From Nodosilinea foveolarum (GTDB taxonomy: Bacteria > Cyanobacteriota > Cyanobacteriia > Phormidesmidales > Phormidesmidaceae): a DNA stretch of 64,000 nucleotides. The number at the start of each line of letters is the position of its first letter. Position 1 is the stretch's first letter. The DNA lies in assembly GCA_003242035.1 (NCBI GenBank), contig QBMC01000001.1, positions 1 to 64,000 on the forward strand. The letters run 5' to 3'. This document shows positions 19,647 to 28,608 of the stretch, piece after piece. A program made the position numbers and the translations under genes. A model generated the notes under the pieces. That model worked only from the letters and a program-made list of their open reading frames with translations. It ran no database searches and was not told where the DNA came from.

Positions 19647-20015
19647 TTAGCTTTCTATTTGAAGTAACTCTATGGTGTTGCCGTCAGGGTCTTTGACAAA
19701 GAGGGCAGCTCGCCCCGAAGAACTCATTTGAAAGGGCACTTGCTGCTCTGTTAAATTGAGCTTTACCTGGTCTAAGTCGTCGATGGCAAATGTTATATGA
19801 GGATGCCGTCCCCATTTGGTTTCTCGGACTGGATTCACGGCCCAGTCGCTCACAATTAGATGTAGCTGAAAGTCACCGATTTGATACCAAGAGCCGGGAA
19901 AGGTTAGCTGCCGATCTACTTTTTTTAGTCCGACTACTCGGGAGTAAAAGTCTTCTGCCTTCTCTAAGTCGCTCACTTGCAGGGCTACGTGCAGCGGGTA
20001 CAGAATATTTGCCAT
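19647..20015 (-). CDS. VOC-family (glyoxalase/bleomycin-resistance fold) protein
   Basis: A 122-residue single VOC module. The first strand LHVALQVSDLEKAEDFYSR carries a metal-ligand-type histidine, QLHLIVSD and HPHITFAIDDLD follow, and the C-terminal ALFVKDPDGNTIELLQIE holds the family glutamate. Substrates cannot be predicted: the fold serves isomerases, dioxygenases and resistance proteins. It is a monocistronic gene with about 230 bp upstream of the neighbouring REC-GAF gene and a divergent SGNH gene beyond its start. Confidence 0.9.
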   Translation of the reverse strand: MANILYPLHVALQVSDLEKAEDFYSRVVGLKKVDRQLTFPGSWYQIGDFQLHLIVSDWAVNPVRETKWGRHPHITFAIDDLDQVKLNLTEQQVPFQMSSSGRAALFVKDPDGNTIELLQIES

Positions 20016-20128
20016 AGGGGTTGCCGACTTCTTTTGTTAGTTTTTTCGTGGGGCGATCGCTTTCCCATCATCACGTTCACTCTATTATTTAGTGAGTTTG
20101 CCAGCGGGTTCAACCCCTAGACTTGTCA

Positions 20129-21073
20129 ATGAAAGTTTTTCTCCTTATCAGTGGACTTCTCGGAGCCTTAATGGTGGTCGAGATGACGCTCAGAGTGGGC
20201 TTCGGCTTTGGTCATCCACCGCTCTACATAGGCGATGATCGCATTGGCTACTTGCTTGCGCCCAATCAAAAGGTGAGGCGCTTTGGCAATCGTATTGAGA
20301 TTAATGAGTATTCCATGCGGGCAGAGGCGATCGCTGTCAAACTCCCCACGACCCTACGTCTTTTCCTACTAGGAGACTCCCTCGCCAACGGCGGCTGGTG
20401 GACCGATCAAAAAGACGTGCTCTCTTACAGAATTGCGCACTATCTGCAACCTAATCTACCTGCCCCCTACCAAATGATAGAAGCGCTCAATGCCTCGGCG
20501 AACTCTTGGGGGCCGCGCAATGAGCTGGCCTATTTAGATCGCTATGGCCTGTTTGACTCGACTATTTTGCTGCTGCTGCTGAATACGGATGATTTATTTG
20601 GGACACCGCCGACGCCTTTGCAAGTGGGGCGCGATCGCAGCTACCCAGCCCAAAAGCCATTTTCGGCTATTTCCGAAGTGCTGAGCCGCTATCTCCAGAA
20701 AAATCAGCCGATTCCAGGACTTAAGGATATTCAAAATGAAGGGGGCGATCGCGTGGGTAAAAATCTCACGGCTATCGACGGGATTCGTCAAAAGGCGATG
20801 GACAATGGCAGTCAGTTTATTTTGGTTTTGTCGCCGCTCAAGCGAGAAATTCCAGGCCCTAGAGATTACGAGCTGGTGGCTCGTCAGCGGTTAAAAGACT
20901 GGGCCACAGATGCCGACGTGCCTTACCTCGATTTGTTGAAAACTTATCAAACGCATCTGCCCCACGCTGATGAGCTTTATCGAGATCATATTCACTTGAG
21001 TCCGCTGGGGAATGAGCTGGTTGGGGAGGCGATCGCTGATGTTATCCTTACTCTCCAGCAAAATTCAAAGTGA
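20129..21073 (+). CDS. SGNH/GDSL-type hydrolase, membrane-anchored
   Basis: A 314-residue protein. A hydrophobic N-terminus (about 1-20) is likely a signal anchor. The SGNH domain shows block I as LFLLGDSLANGGWW, with nucleophile serine in GDS, a block III-like ASANSWGPRNEL, and block V as YRDHIHLSPLGNEL with the D-x-x-H pair. Such enzymes deacylate or de-esterify lipids and polysaccharides, but the substrate is unknown. The frame opens at a TTG at 20123, and ATG 20129 is used. It is convergent with the Gfo/Idh oxidoreductase gene, 42 bp away. Confidence 0.87.
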   Translation: MKVFLLISGLLGALMVVEMTLRVGFGFGHPPLYIGDDRIGYLLAPNQKVRRFGNRIEINEYSMRAEAIAVKLPTTLRLFLLGDSLANGGWWTDQKDVLSYRIAHYLQPNLPAPYQMIEALNASANSWGPRNELAYLDRYGLFDSTILLLLLNTDDLFGTPPTPLQVGRDRSYPAQKPFSAISEVLSRYLQKNQPIPGLKDIQNEGGDRVGKNLTAIDGIRQKAMDNGSQFILVLSPLKREIPGPRDYELVARQRLKDWATDADVPYLDLLKTYQTHLPHADELYRDHIHLSPLGNELVGEAIADVILTLQQNSK

Positions 21074-21115
21074 AAATTCGCAGTGAAGATCCAGGTTTAA
21101 CGCTACCCTGATTCA

Positions 21116-22231
21116 TCATCCCAAAGCCGACGCCATCGTCATCGGCCCCAATGCCAATCGCAGCTCATCTTGAGACTTCCAAGCCTGTCCATCTAAGGCC
21201 ATTTGCTCAATCACACTGGCCAACCGCAGTGCCTTCAGCGCTTGCTCGCCGCCGACAGAGGGCTGATCGCCACCGCGTACGCAGTGTACAAAATGCTCTA
21301 GCTCGGCGTGCAGCGGTTCTGTATTACTGGTGTACACCTGCTCGATCAGTCCATCTTGCCGGTAAAGCACTTGGCCATAGTCTGTCGAACAGTTTTCTGT
21401 GGTTTGCCGATGAATGGCTATTTTGTTGTTGAGAAAATCGGCTTCTGTTAAGGAATTGCGACAGTGGGCCGAAATCGTTCTAATTTTTCGATGCGTCACC
21501 TTACTAGCCGTAACGGTGGCTACCACCCCATTTGCAAACCCCAGCGTAGCGGTCACATAGTCTAGATAAGGAGAATTATCTCCCCGGCTGCCATTTGCCG
21601 TTAGCTTGGTCACGGGCGCACCTGCAAGCTCCAAAATTAGGTCAATATCGTGAATCATCAAGTCCAGTACGACTGACACATCATTGGCCCGTTTGGAATA
21701 GGGGCTCATCCGCCGAGCCTCTAGTGCTAGCACGTCCTCCGTCTTTAGCACGTTGTGCAATTCCTTGAAGGCCGGATTAAATCGCTCAATATGGCCAACC
21801 TGTAGGATGCAGTCAAAGTCTGCCGCCGCGTTTACCAACGACTCGGCCTCGGCGATACTGGCGGCAATGGGCTTTTCTATGAGTACATGGACGCCCGCTT
21901 TTAGGCATGCCATCCCGACGGCATGATGTAGCCGGGTGGGGACGGCCACACAAACGGCATCTACCTGCTTTAGCAGCTCTGTGTAGTCTTCAAAATAGTG
22001 AACTTTGTACTTGCTAGCGGTTTCGATGCCTAGCTCTACGTTCACATCGGCTAGACCGACCAAATGAACATCTTTTAGCCTGGAAAGGACCCGTGCATGG
22101 TGCTGACCCATGTTGCCAATGCCAATAACGCCCACTTTCACAGGCTCTAGTGAGCTTCGCCCACGCGCCCTGGTACTGGACAGCGGTGCGTTCTTCTCTA
22201 ATGGTAAAGATTCGCTCTGCACAGGTCTCAT
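21116..22231 (-). CDS. Gfo/Idh/MocA-family oxidoreductase
   Basis: A 371-residue NAD(P)-dependent dehydrogenase. A polar leader of about 30 residues precedes the Rossmann motif VGVIGIGNMGQHHARVLSR. The family-defining EKPIA motif is in VHVLIEKPIAASIAEAE, and the C-terminal alpha/beta domain includes DLMIHDIDLILELAG. Members act on sugars and related polyols, but specificity is not visible here. The ATG at 22231 has GAGG 5-6 bases upstream. It is convergent with the SGNH hydrolase. Confidence 0.92.
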   Translation of the reverse strand: MRPVQSESLPLEKNAPLSSTRARGRSSLEPVKVGVIGIGNMGQHHARVLSRLKDVHLVGLADVNVELGIETASKYKVHYFEDYTELLKQVDAVCVAVPTRLHHAVGMACLKAGVHVLIEKPIAASIAEAESLVNAAADFDCILQVGHIERFNPAFKELHNVLKTEDVLALEARRMSPYSKRANDVSVVLDLMIHDIDLILELAGAPVTKLTANGSRGDNSPYLDYVTATLGFANGVVATVTASKVTHRKIRTISAHCRNSLTEADFLNNKIAIHRQTTENCSTDYGQVLYRQDGLIEQVYTSNTEPLHAELEHFVHCVRGGDQPSVGGEQALKALRLASVIEQMALDGQAWKSQDELRLALGPMTMASALG

Positions 22232-22529
22232 TTACACCTCGTAAAAATAGAAAAACGTTCTGAGCCACAGCGCTCGGCGGATCTTTACCGATTCTGAGGA
22301 TACGTAAACACTACTACACAAACCCTGGGAAATAGGGTTCAAGTTCGGCTGTATCAGTTGTAGTAGCTAGATAATTGGCTTCACTAGGTGGCACGTACAT
22401 ATCTAATACAGCGATCGCTCCACCTTTACTCTCTTTTCTTTTACAAAAAATGGCGGTTTCAGCTAACCACCTTTAGGACTGTCTACTGCTCTGATTCGGC
22501 TCTCTTGACTCTAGCTGCTTCATTTATTT

Positions 22530-24038
22530 TTAGCTGCGCGACTGATAGCGCTGCGTGCCCTTGCGGTTTCGCAGTCTTGGCTTATCCGCTGCTTTTCTGA
22601 CTGCCGCTGGTGCAAACGCATTCGCTACTTTCAACGTCTGTAGCGGACTATGAATTTGAATTTTGCCTAGCCTTGGCCCTTCTGCGGCGACGACCGTAAA
22701 CTCCAGGTCTCGGTAGGTAAGCTGTTCGTCTACCTGGGGGATCTTTTGCATTTCAAAGATAATGAATCCGCCGAGCGTTAAATAGTCGTCGCTAGCGGGT
22801 AGCGTGATGCCTAGCCGTTCGTTGACATCTTCCAAGTCGGTTTGCGCTGGGAAGATAACGGTATGGCTGTCTCTTTGAACAATCTGCACCTCTGGAGAGG
22901 TGTTGCTCACATCGCCTAAGATCTCGGCAGTGAGGTCTCTAAAGGTAACCAGACCCGCCGTGCCGCCGTACTCGTCCATCACAATCACCATTTCTCTGGC
23001 CGACTGCCGCATTTGAGTGAGCAATTCATTGAGTGGGAGCGTCTTGGGGACGACTCTAGCAGGCCGCAGCCATGAAACGACCGGCGTTGTAGGGCCTAAT
23101 TCTCCTTGCGAAAGTGGCACCGCCAGATCATTAAAGTTAAGGATGCCTAAAATATTGTCTAGGGACTCTCCGGTGACCGGATAGCGAGAATGTCCTGAGC
23201 GCACGATTTCATCTAAGAGATCTTGAAATGTGGCTTCCTGGGTGATGGCGGCAATGTTAGTTCGAGGCACCATCACTTCTTCGACGGTGGTGCCCCGAAA
23301 TTCAAAGACATTGCTCAAAATTTCCCGTTCTGCTTTCTCCAGATCAGGAATTTCGGTCGCGGTAGTAATTAATAGCCTGAGTTCTTCGGGGGTAACTCGG
23401 CCATAGTGACCGGGAGCGGCTTCTTTTACGCCTACGAGCGACAGCAGTATCCGAGTCGATTGATTGAGCAGCCAGATGAAAGGACTGAGCATCTTGGCAA
23501 TGGTGAGGCTGGGGGGGCCTAATACGCGGGCAATTTTTTCGGGGTAGATCAGGGCAAATGACTTGGGGCAAAGCTCTCCAAGTACGATTTGAAAATAGGC
23601 TAACAGCAGAAACGCAACGGGTAACGATATGGAGTGCGAAAGAAACATGCTGGTCTCAGCGGAGACAGGCAGTAGCCCTAGCCAATGCTTGATCAGGGCG
23701 GCCATGGTGTGTTCGCCAATCCAACCGAGGGCAAGGCTAGAGAGGGTGATGCCGAGCTGCGTGGTAGAAAGTAGGCTGCCGAGCTGACGCTGAAGTTTTT
23801 GGACGGTGCGGGCCTGCATGTCGCCATCGGCCACTAGCTGATTGATGCGCGATCGCCGAACCGAGACAATCGAAAATTCCACCGTCACAAAAAAGGCATT
23901 CAGCACAATGAGCGCGACTACCGACAGCAGCCGCGTTGCAATATCTGACCAGGTGAGCGTTACTGAAGTTGTTTGCAGCAGCAACGGATAGGGCAACTCA
24001 GCGGTAAATAAAAACGATAGCAAAGCAGGCGAAACCAT
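22530..24038 (-). CDS. CNNM/CorC (hemolysin-like) membrane protein with CBS pair
   Basis: A 502-residue protein in the order DUF21/CNNM membrane domain (about 25-210, four hydrophobic segments), paired CBS domains (about 230-350, including VEEVMVPRTNIAAI and MVIVMDEYGGTAGLV), then a CorC_HlyC domain (about 365-455). The family is tied to divalent-cation, mainly magnesium, transport or tolerance, and the old name hemolysin is not functional. The C-terminal 40 residues are basic and not conserved in my memory. Length is typical. A small membrane-anchored protein gene lies upstream on the same strand after 57 bp. Confidence 0.92.
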   Translation of the reverse strand: MVSPALLSFLFTAELPYPLLLQTTSVTLTWSDIATRLLSVVALIVLNAFFVTVEFSIVSVRRSRINQLVADGDMQARTVQKLQRQLGSLLSTTQLGITLSSLALGWIGEHTMAALIKHWLGLLPVSAETSMFLSHSISLPVAFLLLAYFQIVLGELCPKSFALIYPEKIARVLGPPSLTIAKMLSPFIWLLNQSTRILLSLVGVKEAAPGHYGRVTPEELRLLITTATEIPDLEKAEREILSNVFEFRGTTVEEVMVPRTNIAAITQEATFQDLLDEIVRSGHSRYPVTGESLDNILGILNFNDLAVPLSQGELGPTTPVVSWLRPARVVPKTLPLNELLTQMRQSAREMVIVMDEYGGTAGLVTFRDLTAEILGDVSNTSPEVQIVQRDSHTVIFPAQTDLEDVNERLGITLPASDDYLTLGGFIIFEMQKIPQVDEQLTYRDLEFTVVAAEGPRLGKIQIHSPLQTLKVANAFAPAAVRKAADKPRLRNRKGTQRYQSRS

Positions 24039-24095
24039 AGGGCTGCAATGGCAATCTATCGACGAAAAAGGCGTGAAGGAGACGGCGACAAGGGG

Positions 24096-24347
24096 TTAGT
24101 TTCCTCCGTCGTTGATGCGAGCTTCTACAGCTTCAATAATCTTGGTTTCATCTAGCAAGACGAGTTGTTTGTGCGACTCGCCGCTGCGGTTAGCTGCTGC
24201 CGCATTCGAAGGCCGAGTCTCAGGCTGACGGACGCCGGTCAGGGCCTGTCTACCCAGTGCGTATCCCCAGGAAGAACTCACAATTCCCGCGCCAAACATC
24301 AGCGTTAGTAGGATCAGCGTGAAAGCAACGGCTGGGTTAATTCTCAT
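24096..24347 (-). CDS. Small single-span membrane protein (hypothetical)
   Basis: An 83-residue protein with one N-terminal hydrophobic segment (about 7-30, containing VAFTLILLTLMFGAGIVSSS), then a polar tail ending in a short predicted helix, TKIIEAVEARIND. I do not recognise it. It is placed 57 bp upstream of the CNNM gene on the same strand, which suggests co-expression, and it may be a cofactor for that transporter-like protein. The composition resembles a genuine protein rather than a chance frame. Confidence 0.65.
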   Translation of the reverse strand: MRINPAVAFTLILLTLMFGAGIVSSSWGYALGRQALTGVRQPETRPSNAAAANRSGESHKQLVLLDETKIIEAVEARINDGGN

Positions 24348-24551
24348 AGGAGCGAGGCGGCAACATTAACAGAAGGGGTCGTCTTGGGAGTCTACCCGAT
24401 ATATGCCTAACTTAGCGCGACTTGCCACCTTTTTTCTCTGGCCTTTTCTCAATTTTCTCATCGGATCGTAGTCAATCGCCGCAAAACAATGTTAAAAGAG
24501 AGTGCTTGCACTTTGACGATGTACGAGTTTTTGTACGTTCTCACCATTTTC

Positions 24552-24624
24552 CCAGGGTTGGCCGAGCGGATTAGGCAGCGAACTCATAATTCGCCCCAGG
24601 CAGGTTCAACTCCTGCACCCTGGA
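24552..24624 (+). tRNA. tRNA with CAT anticodon (elongator Met or Ile2)
   Basis: The 73 bases fold as a full cloverleaf: 7-bp acceptor CCAGGGT/ACCCTGG with discriminator A, a 3-bp D-stem GCC/GGC, a 5-bp anticodon stem GCGAA/TTCGC around loop CTCATAA, and a 5-bp T-stem GCAGG/CCTGC around loop TTCAACT. CCA is not encoded. C1 pairs with G72 and the anticodon stem lacks the GGG/CCC pairs, so it is not initiator tRNA. A CAT anticodon leaves elongator Met or tRNA-Ile whose C34 is modified to lysidine. The sequence alone does not decide. Confidence 0.95.
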
Positions 24625-24674
24625 CTTTTTTCCAAGTTAGAAGCTGCTTTAGTTGAGCAAACGTCAGGTAGACA

Positions 24675-24709
24675 AAAGGGGAGGCGATCAGTGCGATCGC
24701 CTCCCCTTT
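24675..24709. terminator. Strong hairpin downstream of the tRNA
   Basis: A perfect 15-bp inverted repeat (AAAGGGGAGGCGATC / GATCGCCTCCCCTTT) with a 5-base loop. It stands 51 bp after the tRNA and 28 bp beyond the stop of the convergent secreted-protein gene, so it can end both. It contains a HIP1 core on the right arm. Confidence 0.8.
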
Positions 24710-24736
24710 CGTGCATCTTCATCAAAATTCAGTGAC

Positions 24737-25159
24737 TTATCGACGAGGCAACGGCTCAAAGTTCAGCTCGCTGCCGACAACTCGACTGTTGAATTGAGAA
24801 GCCGGTAATAGCTGAACGGAAGTTGTATAGGGATTGGGCAAGTCTGGCACTCTTACGGTAGGAGTACTTTGCGTCTGTAGTATCAGCAGCTCTTGATAGG
24901 CTCCTGAAGTTGCGGCGGCATCCCGATTGACTCTTTGGTCGGCAAATCCGCCCAGGCCCGTGATGAAGTTAAACTGGCTTAAGCTAGTGCGGTGCTTGTA
25001 ATAGTCTCCAGAACGACGCTCGGTGATGCCTTCTAGGGTGTCTAGTAAGGGTTCTGTTTCTTGGGCGCTCACGATAGGCGAGATCGCTCCCAAAACGGTC
25101 AGTGCACTGACTAATGCCAAGGTGCTACTAGCCATATCCCTAATTCCAATCATCATCAC
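24737..25159 (-). CDS. Secreted protein of unknown function
   Basis: A 140-residue protein. After a short leader, residues 8-32 form a signal peptide with cleavage likely after VSAQ or SIVSA. The mature part is about 108 residues, polar, without cysteines, and contains ERRSGDYYKHRTSLSQFNF. I do not recognise a domain. It is convergent with the tRNA across a strong hairpin and divergent from pyrE across 135 bp. The start could be any of three closely spaced methionines. Confidence 0.65.
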   Translation of the reverse strand: MMMIGIRDMASSTLALVSALTVLGAISPIVSAQETEPLLDTLEGITERRSGDYYKHRTSLSQFNFITGLGGFADQRVNRDAAATSGAYQELLILQTQSTPTVRVPDLPNPYTTSVQLLPASQFNSRVVGSELNFEPLPRR

Positions 25160-25294
25160 AGTTACTTCTCCCCAAAAGGCACATACGAATATTCTCTTAC
25201 AAGGTTACCCGGCTAGAAGATTAATCTTGGCACCCCATACACTAATCAAGCACTTTGAATATATGCTGATGCAGCGCTCACTCTGGATGCCGAT

Positions 25295-25900
25295 ATGCCT
25301 ACTTCCGCTCTTGCTTTGACTGATTTACCAACTGCTAATCTCGATAATTTACGTCAGGCTTTATTAGACCTGCTGTGCGAGGTGGCGTACAAGGAAGGCG
25401 ACTTTACGCTGTCGTCTGGGAAAAAAAGCGACTATTACATCAACGGTAAGCAGGTGACTTTGCACGCAGAAGGTGGCTTGATGGTGGCCAGGTTGCTGCT
25501 GAATATGCTGCCTGCGGGAACGGTGGGAGTCGGTGGGCTAACTTTGGGTGCCGATCCGATGGTGAGTGCGATTAGCGTTGTGGGTGCTTATGAAAATCAG
25601 CCGGTGACGCCGCTGATTATTCGTAAGGAAGCTAAGGGGCATGGAACGAGGGCCTATATTGAAGGGCCAACGCTGCCGGAAGGAAGTGTGATCGCTATCA
25701 TCGAAGATGTAGTGACAACGGGAGCCTCTGCGCTCAAAGCCGTAGAGAGACTGCGCGACGCGGGCTATGTCGTGAATGATATTTTTGCGCTGGTTGATCG
25801 GCAGCAAGGCGGCGAGGAACTCTATGCAAAAGAGGGTCTGAACTTTAAGCCAATATTTACGATCGAAGAAGTGAAAACAAACTGGCGCGCTCAAAATTAG
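25295..25900 (+). CDS. pyrE: Orotate phosphoribosyltransferase
   Basis: A 201-residue enzyme that joins orotate to PRPP to make OMP in pyrimidine synthesis. The PRPP-binding loop is VIAIIEDVVTTGASALKAVE. Other family elements are FTLSSGKKSDYYINGKQVTL and LIIRKEAKGHGTRAYIEG, the flexible catalytic loop with its lysines. Length is usual for bacterial PyrE. It is monocistronic, convergent with the Ycf23 gene across a hairpin. Confidence 0.96.
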   Translation: MPTSALALTDLPTANLDNLRQALLDLLCEVAYKEGDFTLSSGKKSDYYINGKQVTLHAEGGLMVARLLLNMLPAGTVGVGGLTLGADPMVSAISVVGAYENQPVTPLIIRKEAKGHGTRAYIEGPTLPEGSVIAIIEDVVTTGASALKAVERLRDAGYVVNDIFALVDRQQGGEELYAKEGLNFKPIFTIEEVKTNWRAQN

Positions 25901-25916
25901 GTCTCGAATATTACTG

Positions 25917-25950
25917 AGCTGTTGAGAGAAAAGGCTTTCTCCCAACAGCT
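25917..25950. terminator. Bidirectional terminator hairpin between pyrE and ycf23
   Basis: Outer arms AGCTGTTG/CAACAGCT and inner arms GAGAAA/TTTCTC with a 4-base loop form a 14-bp stem with one A-C mismatch. It lies in the 59-bp gap between convergent genes and probably serves both. Confidence 0.65.
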
Positions 25951-25959
25951 ATCTATCAC

Positions 25960-26718
25960 TTACTGCGCTGCTGCGGTGACTTTCACAGTCTGCATTGCTT
26001 CAGCCAAGCTACGCACGACGGCAACCATCGCCAGCGGATCGTTCAGCCTGTGTACCGCCGACCCGACGCCAACCCCAGCGGCACCAGCGGCTAAAGCCAT
26101 AGGAGCCGTGACATCAGAAATGCCGGACGCGCAGAGTACAGGCACCGAAACCGCATGTGAGATGGCGTGGGCGGCGGCTAGTGTGGGAGATGCTTTTTCA
26201 ATTAGGCCCAAAATGCCGCTGTGTACGGGCGCGCTGCTGGTGCCGCCTTCGGTTTGAATAATGTTGGCCCCGGCGACTACGAGGTCTTCAGCGAGCTGTA
26301 CTTGAGCGTCTAGCGTCAGAATGTGAGGGACGGTGACGGATAGTAGGATGTTGGGGAGGAGCGATCGCGTTTCTTTAGTCAATGCCAAGACTTCTGCGGC
26401 TTCAAACCGTCGTCCTTCGGCATAGAAGGCGTCGAAATTGCCAATTTCAATCAAGTCAGCGCCTGCTTCTACGGCAGACACAAACTTTTCTGGCTCGACG
26501 GCTGATACGCAAATAGGTAGGTCAACCAACCCTTTAACCATGCGGACAAGATCGGCATCGGCAGCGATATCTACAAAAGTCGCGCCGCCTGCTTGAGCTG
26601 CTTTTACAACGTCTGCAACATTCTGCGGATTGTAGTTAGTGAGGCCGCTGATGATTTTGAGCGCTGTCCGGTGGTCTAAGGCTCGCTGGAAATCGATCCA
26701 CTGATTCGAAGTAGTCAT
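25960..26718 (-). CDS. ycf23: Ycf23-like protein (DUF561)
   Basis: A 252-residue TIM-barrel-like protein. Seen are ALKIISGLTNYNPQNVADVV near the start, GGATFVDIAADADLVRMVKG, ICVSAVEPEKFVSAVEAGAD and LIEIGNFDAFYAEG. These match DUF561/Ycf23, conserved in cyanobacteria and some plastids. It probably binds a phosphorylated ligand, but its function is unknown. The last 30 residues are alanine-rich. It faces rpmI divergently across 187 bp. Confidence 0.88.
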   Translation of the reverse strand: MTTSNQWIDFQRALDHRTALKIISGLTNYNPQNVADVVKAAQAGGATFVDIAADADLVRMVKGLVDLPICVSAVEPEKFVSAVEAGADLIEIGNFDAFYAEGRRFEAAEVLALTKETRSLLPNILLSVTVPHILTLDAQVQLAEDLVVAGANIIQTEGGTSSAPVHSGILGLIEKASPTLAAAHAISHAVSVPVLCASGISDVTAPMALAAGAAGVGVGSAVHRLNDPLAMVAVVRSLAEAMQTVKVTAAAQ

Positions 26719-26905
26719 GAAATTTCTCTAAATATGTCGGAAGTGTGAGCTAGATAAGCCTCACGCTGCTAGAGATTATAGTGCCAGAGATTTGAGGGCA
26801 GCGTAGCGGCTGCGACGGGAATTGAAGCAGGTCTTAACCTTGCAATCATTATGAATTCAGGGTACGCTTGACAACTGCGAAGTAAAAACAAAGCAAACTT
26901 ATATC

Positions 26906-27103
26906 ATGCCTAAGCTAAAAACCCGCCGCGCTGCCGCTAAACGGTTTCGCCGCAGTGGAAGTGGTAAAATTATGCGCCGCAAAGCGTTCAAAAACCACCT
27001 TCTAGAGCATAAGTCTCAGGACAAAAAGCGCAAGTTTTCGAAAATTGCCACTGTGCATGAAAGCGATGTGCCTAACGTAGAATTGATGCTGCCTTATTTG
27101 TAA
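26906..27103 (+). CDS. rpmI: 50S ribosomal protein L35
   Basis: A 65-residue strongly basic protein, with [20 protein letters not shown] at the start and the conserved [16 protein letters not shown] segment. It binds the large ribosomal subunit. It is followed by rplT on the same strand after 136 bp, the usual L35-L20 order. infC is not here. The long spacer before rplT could hold regulatory structure, but I see no defined motif. Confidence 0.97.
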   Translation: MPKLKTRRAAAKRFRRSGSGKIMRRKAFKNHLLEHKSQDKKRKFSKIATVHESDVPNVELMLPYL

Positions 27104-27239
27104 ACGCCTGCTGAATTGAATGCCTACGGGCATCTGCAAGCGCTCATCTCTCAATATCTGGCCTCAGCGGATTCGTCTCACTAGTTGCGACTGCAAGCTA
27201 CTGGGGCGCCCAACAAGATTCAACAAGGAAAATTAAAAA

Positions 27240-27590
27240 ATGGCTCGTGTTAAGCGCGGTAATGTAGCTCGCAAACGCCGCAAGAAAGTTCTTAAGCTCG
27301 CTAAAGGTTTTAGAGGATCGCACTCTAAGCTGTTTCGGACGGCTAATCAGCAGGTGATGAAGGCGTTGCGCAATGCCTATCGCGATCGCCGTCGTAAAAA
27401 GCGTGATTTCCGTCGCCTGTGGATTGCTCGAATTAACGCAGCGGCTCGTCTCAACGGCACTACCTACAGCCGTTTGATCGGGGATCTAAAGACCGCAGAT
27501 ATTCAGATTAACCGCAAGATGCTGGCACAGTTGGCGGTGCTGAGTCCTGCCTCCTTTACTAAGGTTGTGGAATCTGCGAGCAGCAAGTAA
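27240..27590 (+). CDS. rplT: 50S ribosomal protein L20
   Basis: A 116-residue basic protein with the L20 signature [20 protein letters not shown], then [18 protein letters not shown] and [18 protein letters not shown]. It is needed early in 50S assembly and, in other bacteria, represses its own operon by binding the message. Length is normal. rpmI lies upstream and the periplasmic binding protein gene begins 25 bp downstream, although that gene's frame stays open back into rplT. Confidence 0.97.
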   Translation: MARVKRGNVARKRRKKVLKLAKGFRGSHSKLFRTANQQVMKALRNAYRDRRRKKRDFRRLWIARINAAARLNGTTYSRLIGDLKTADIQINRKMLAQLAVLSPASFTKVVESASSK

Positions 27591-27615
27591 AGCTAGATTA
27601 GGGCTTGAAAAGGCA

Positions 27616-28509
27616 ATGACAAGGCTCAAATCATTTAAGAATTTGAGTTTGATATTGGGGGCGCACTTAGTGTTGTCCCCAATTTTTGTGTTTGCAGGCG
27701 GGATGTTGGGAGTTTCTGAGGCGGCTGCGGTTGAGCTGTTAGAGATACGCGATCGCGGCTACATTACTATTGGCGTTAAAGACAATCGAGCGCCGCTGAG
27801 CTTTTTGGATGACAGTGGGGATTACACTGGCTACGAAATAGAGATTGCTCGGCGACTGGCTAAGGAACTACTGGGCGATGAGGCGGCTGTGCAGTTTGTG
27901 CCCGTGCAAAATATTGAGCGGCTAGATGCGGTGATCTCAGAACGGGTGGATATTGCGATCGCCAATATCACACTAACGGAACCCCGCCGCCGCCTCGTAG
28001 ATTTTAGCTATCCCTATTATTTAGATGGCACTGCCTTTATTACCCAGCAGCCAAATATTACTGATTTAAAAGATCTACGCCTTGGCAGAATCGCCTTGCT
28101 GGATCGCTCTAGCAGTGTGGCGCACGTTCGCTATATTTTGCCAGGTGCTCGACTGATTGGCGTTGGCTCTTATGCAGAAGGTCAGGCGCTATTAGCCAGT
28201 GGAGAAGCGGATGCTTTTGCAGGCGATGCTTCAGTGCTAACGGGTTGGATTCAGACTTCGCCTGCTTTGAGTGAGTACCGGCTATTGCCTAATCTTTTGT
28301 CTGCCGATCCTTTGGCGATCGCCATTCCAAAAGGCATTCGCCACGACGAGCTAAGAACAGAAATTAATGCGGCGCTGCGGCGCTGGTATCAGGAAGGCTG
28401 GCTGCAAGATCGAGCTGATTATTGGGGTTTACCGGCGGGGGTTAGTCAGTTTGTGAATTTGTCGCCCTCAGGGGATATTCCGGTATTGAATGGCGAAGAA
28501 GAACGCTGA
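27616..28509 (+). CDS. Amino-acid-type ABC transporter periplasmic binding protein
   Basis: A 297-residue secreted solute-binding protein of the type 2 periplasmic fold. A signal peptide (about 1-38) precedes the mature domain, which opens with RGYITIGVKDNRAPLSF and includes DYTGYEIEIARRLAKELL, VDIAIANITLTEPRRRLVDF and ASGEADAFAGDASVL. Sequence logic suggests polar amino acids. No permease or ATPase gene is adjacent, so the partner is elsewhere. The frame opens inside rplT at 27565, but ATG 27616 yields a proper signal and is preferred. Confidence 0.9.
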   Translation: MTRLKSFKNLSLILGAHLVLSPIFVFAGGMLGVSEAAAVELLEIRDRGYITIGVKDNRAPLSFLDDSGDYTGYEIEIARRLAKELLGDEAAVQFVPVQNIERLDAVISERVDIAIANITLTEPRRRLVDFSYPYYLDGTAFITQQPNITDLKDLRLGRIALLDRSSSVAHVRYILPGARLIGVGSYAEGQALLASGEADAFAGDASVLTGWIQTSPALSEYRLLPNLLSADPLAIAIPKGIRHDELRTEINAALRRWYQEGWLQDRADYWGLPAGVSQFVNLSPSGDIPVLNGEEER

Positions 28510-28608
28510 AGAATTAAGACAGCTCTCGTTGAATCGGGCGATCGCCGATGGCAATGCTATAAAATGCCAAGGAAGTAAAAACATTTGATTTAACCGCTGA
28601 GTATCCCT

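Noticed and set aside
22388-22600. 70-codon plus-strand frame between the oxidoreductase and the CNNM gene
   Set aside because: Runs into the CNNM gene antisense. No signal or domain. Treated as a shadow.
27104-27239. Possible L20-binding leader between rpmI and rplT
   Set aside because: The spacer is long, but no L20-type hairpin pattern could be recognised by eye, so none is called.
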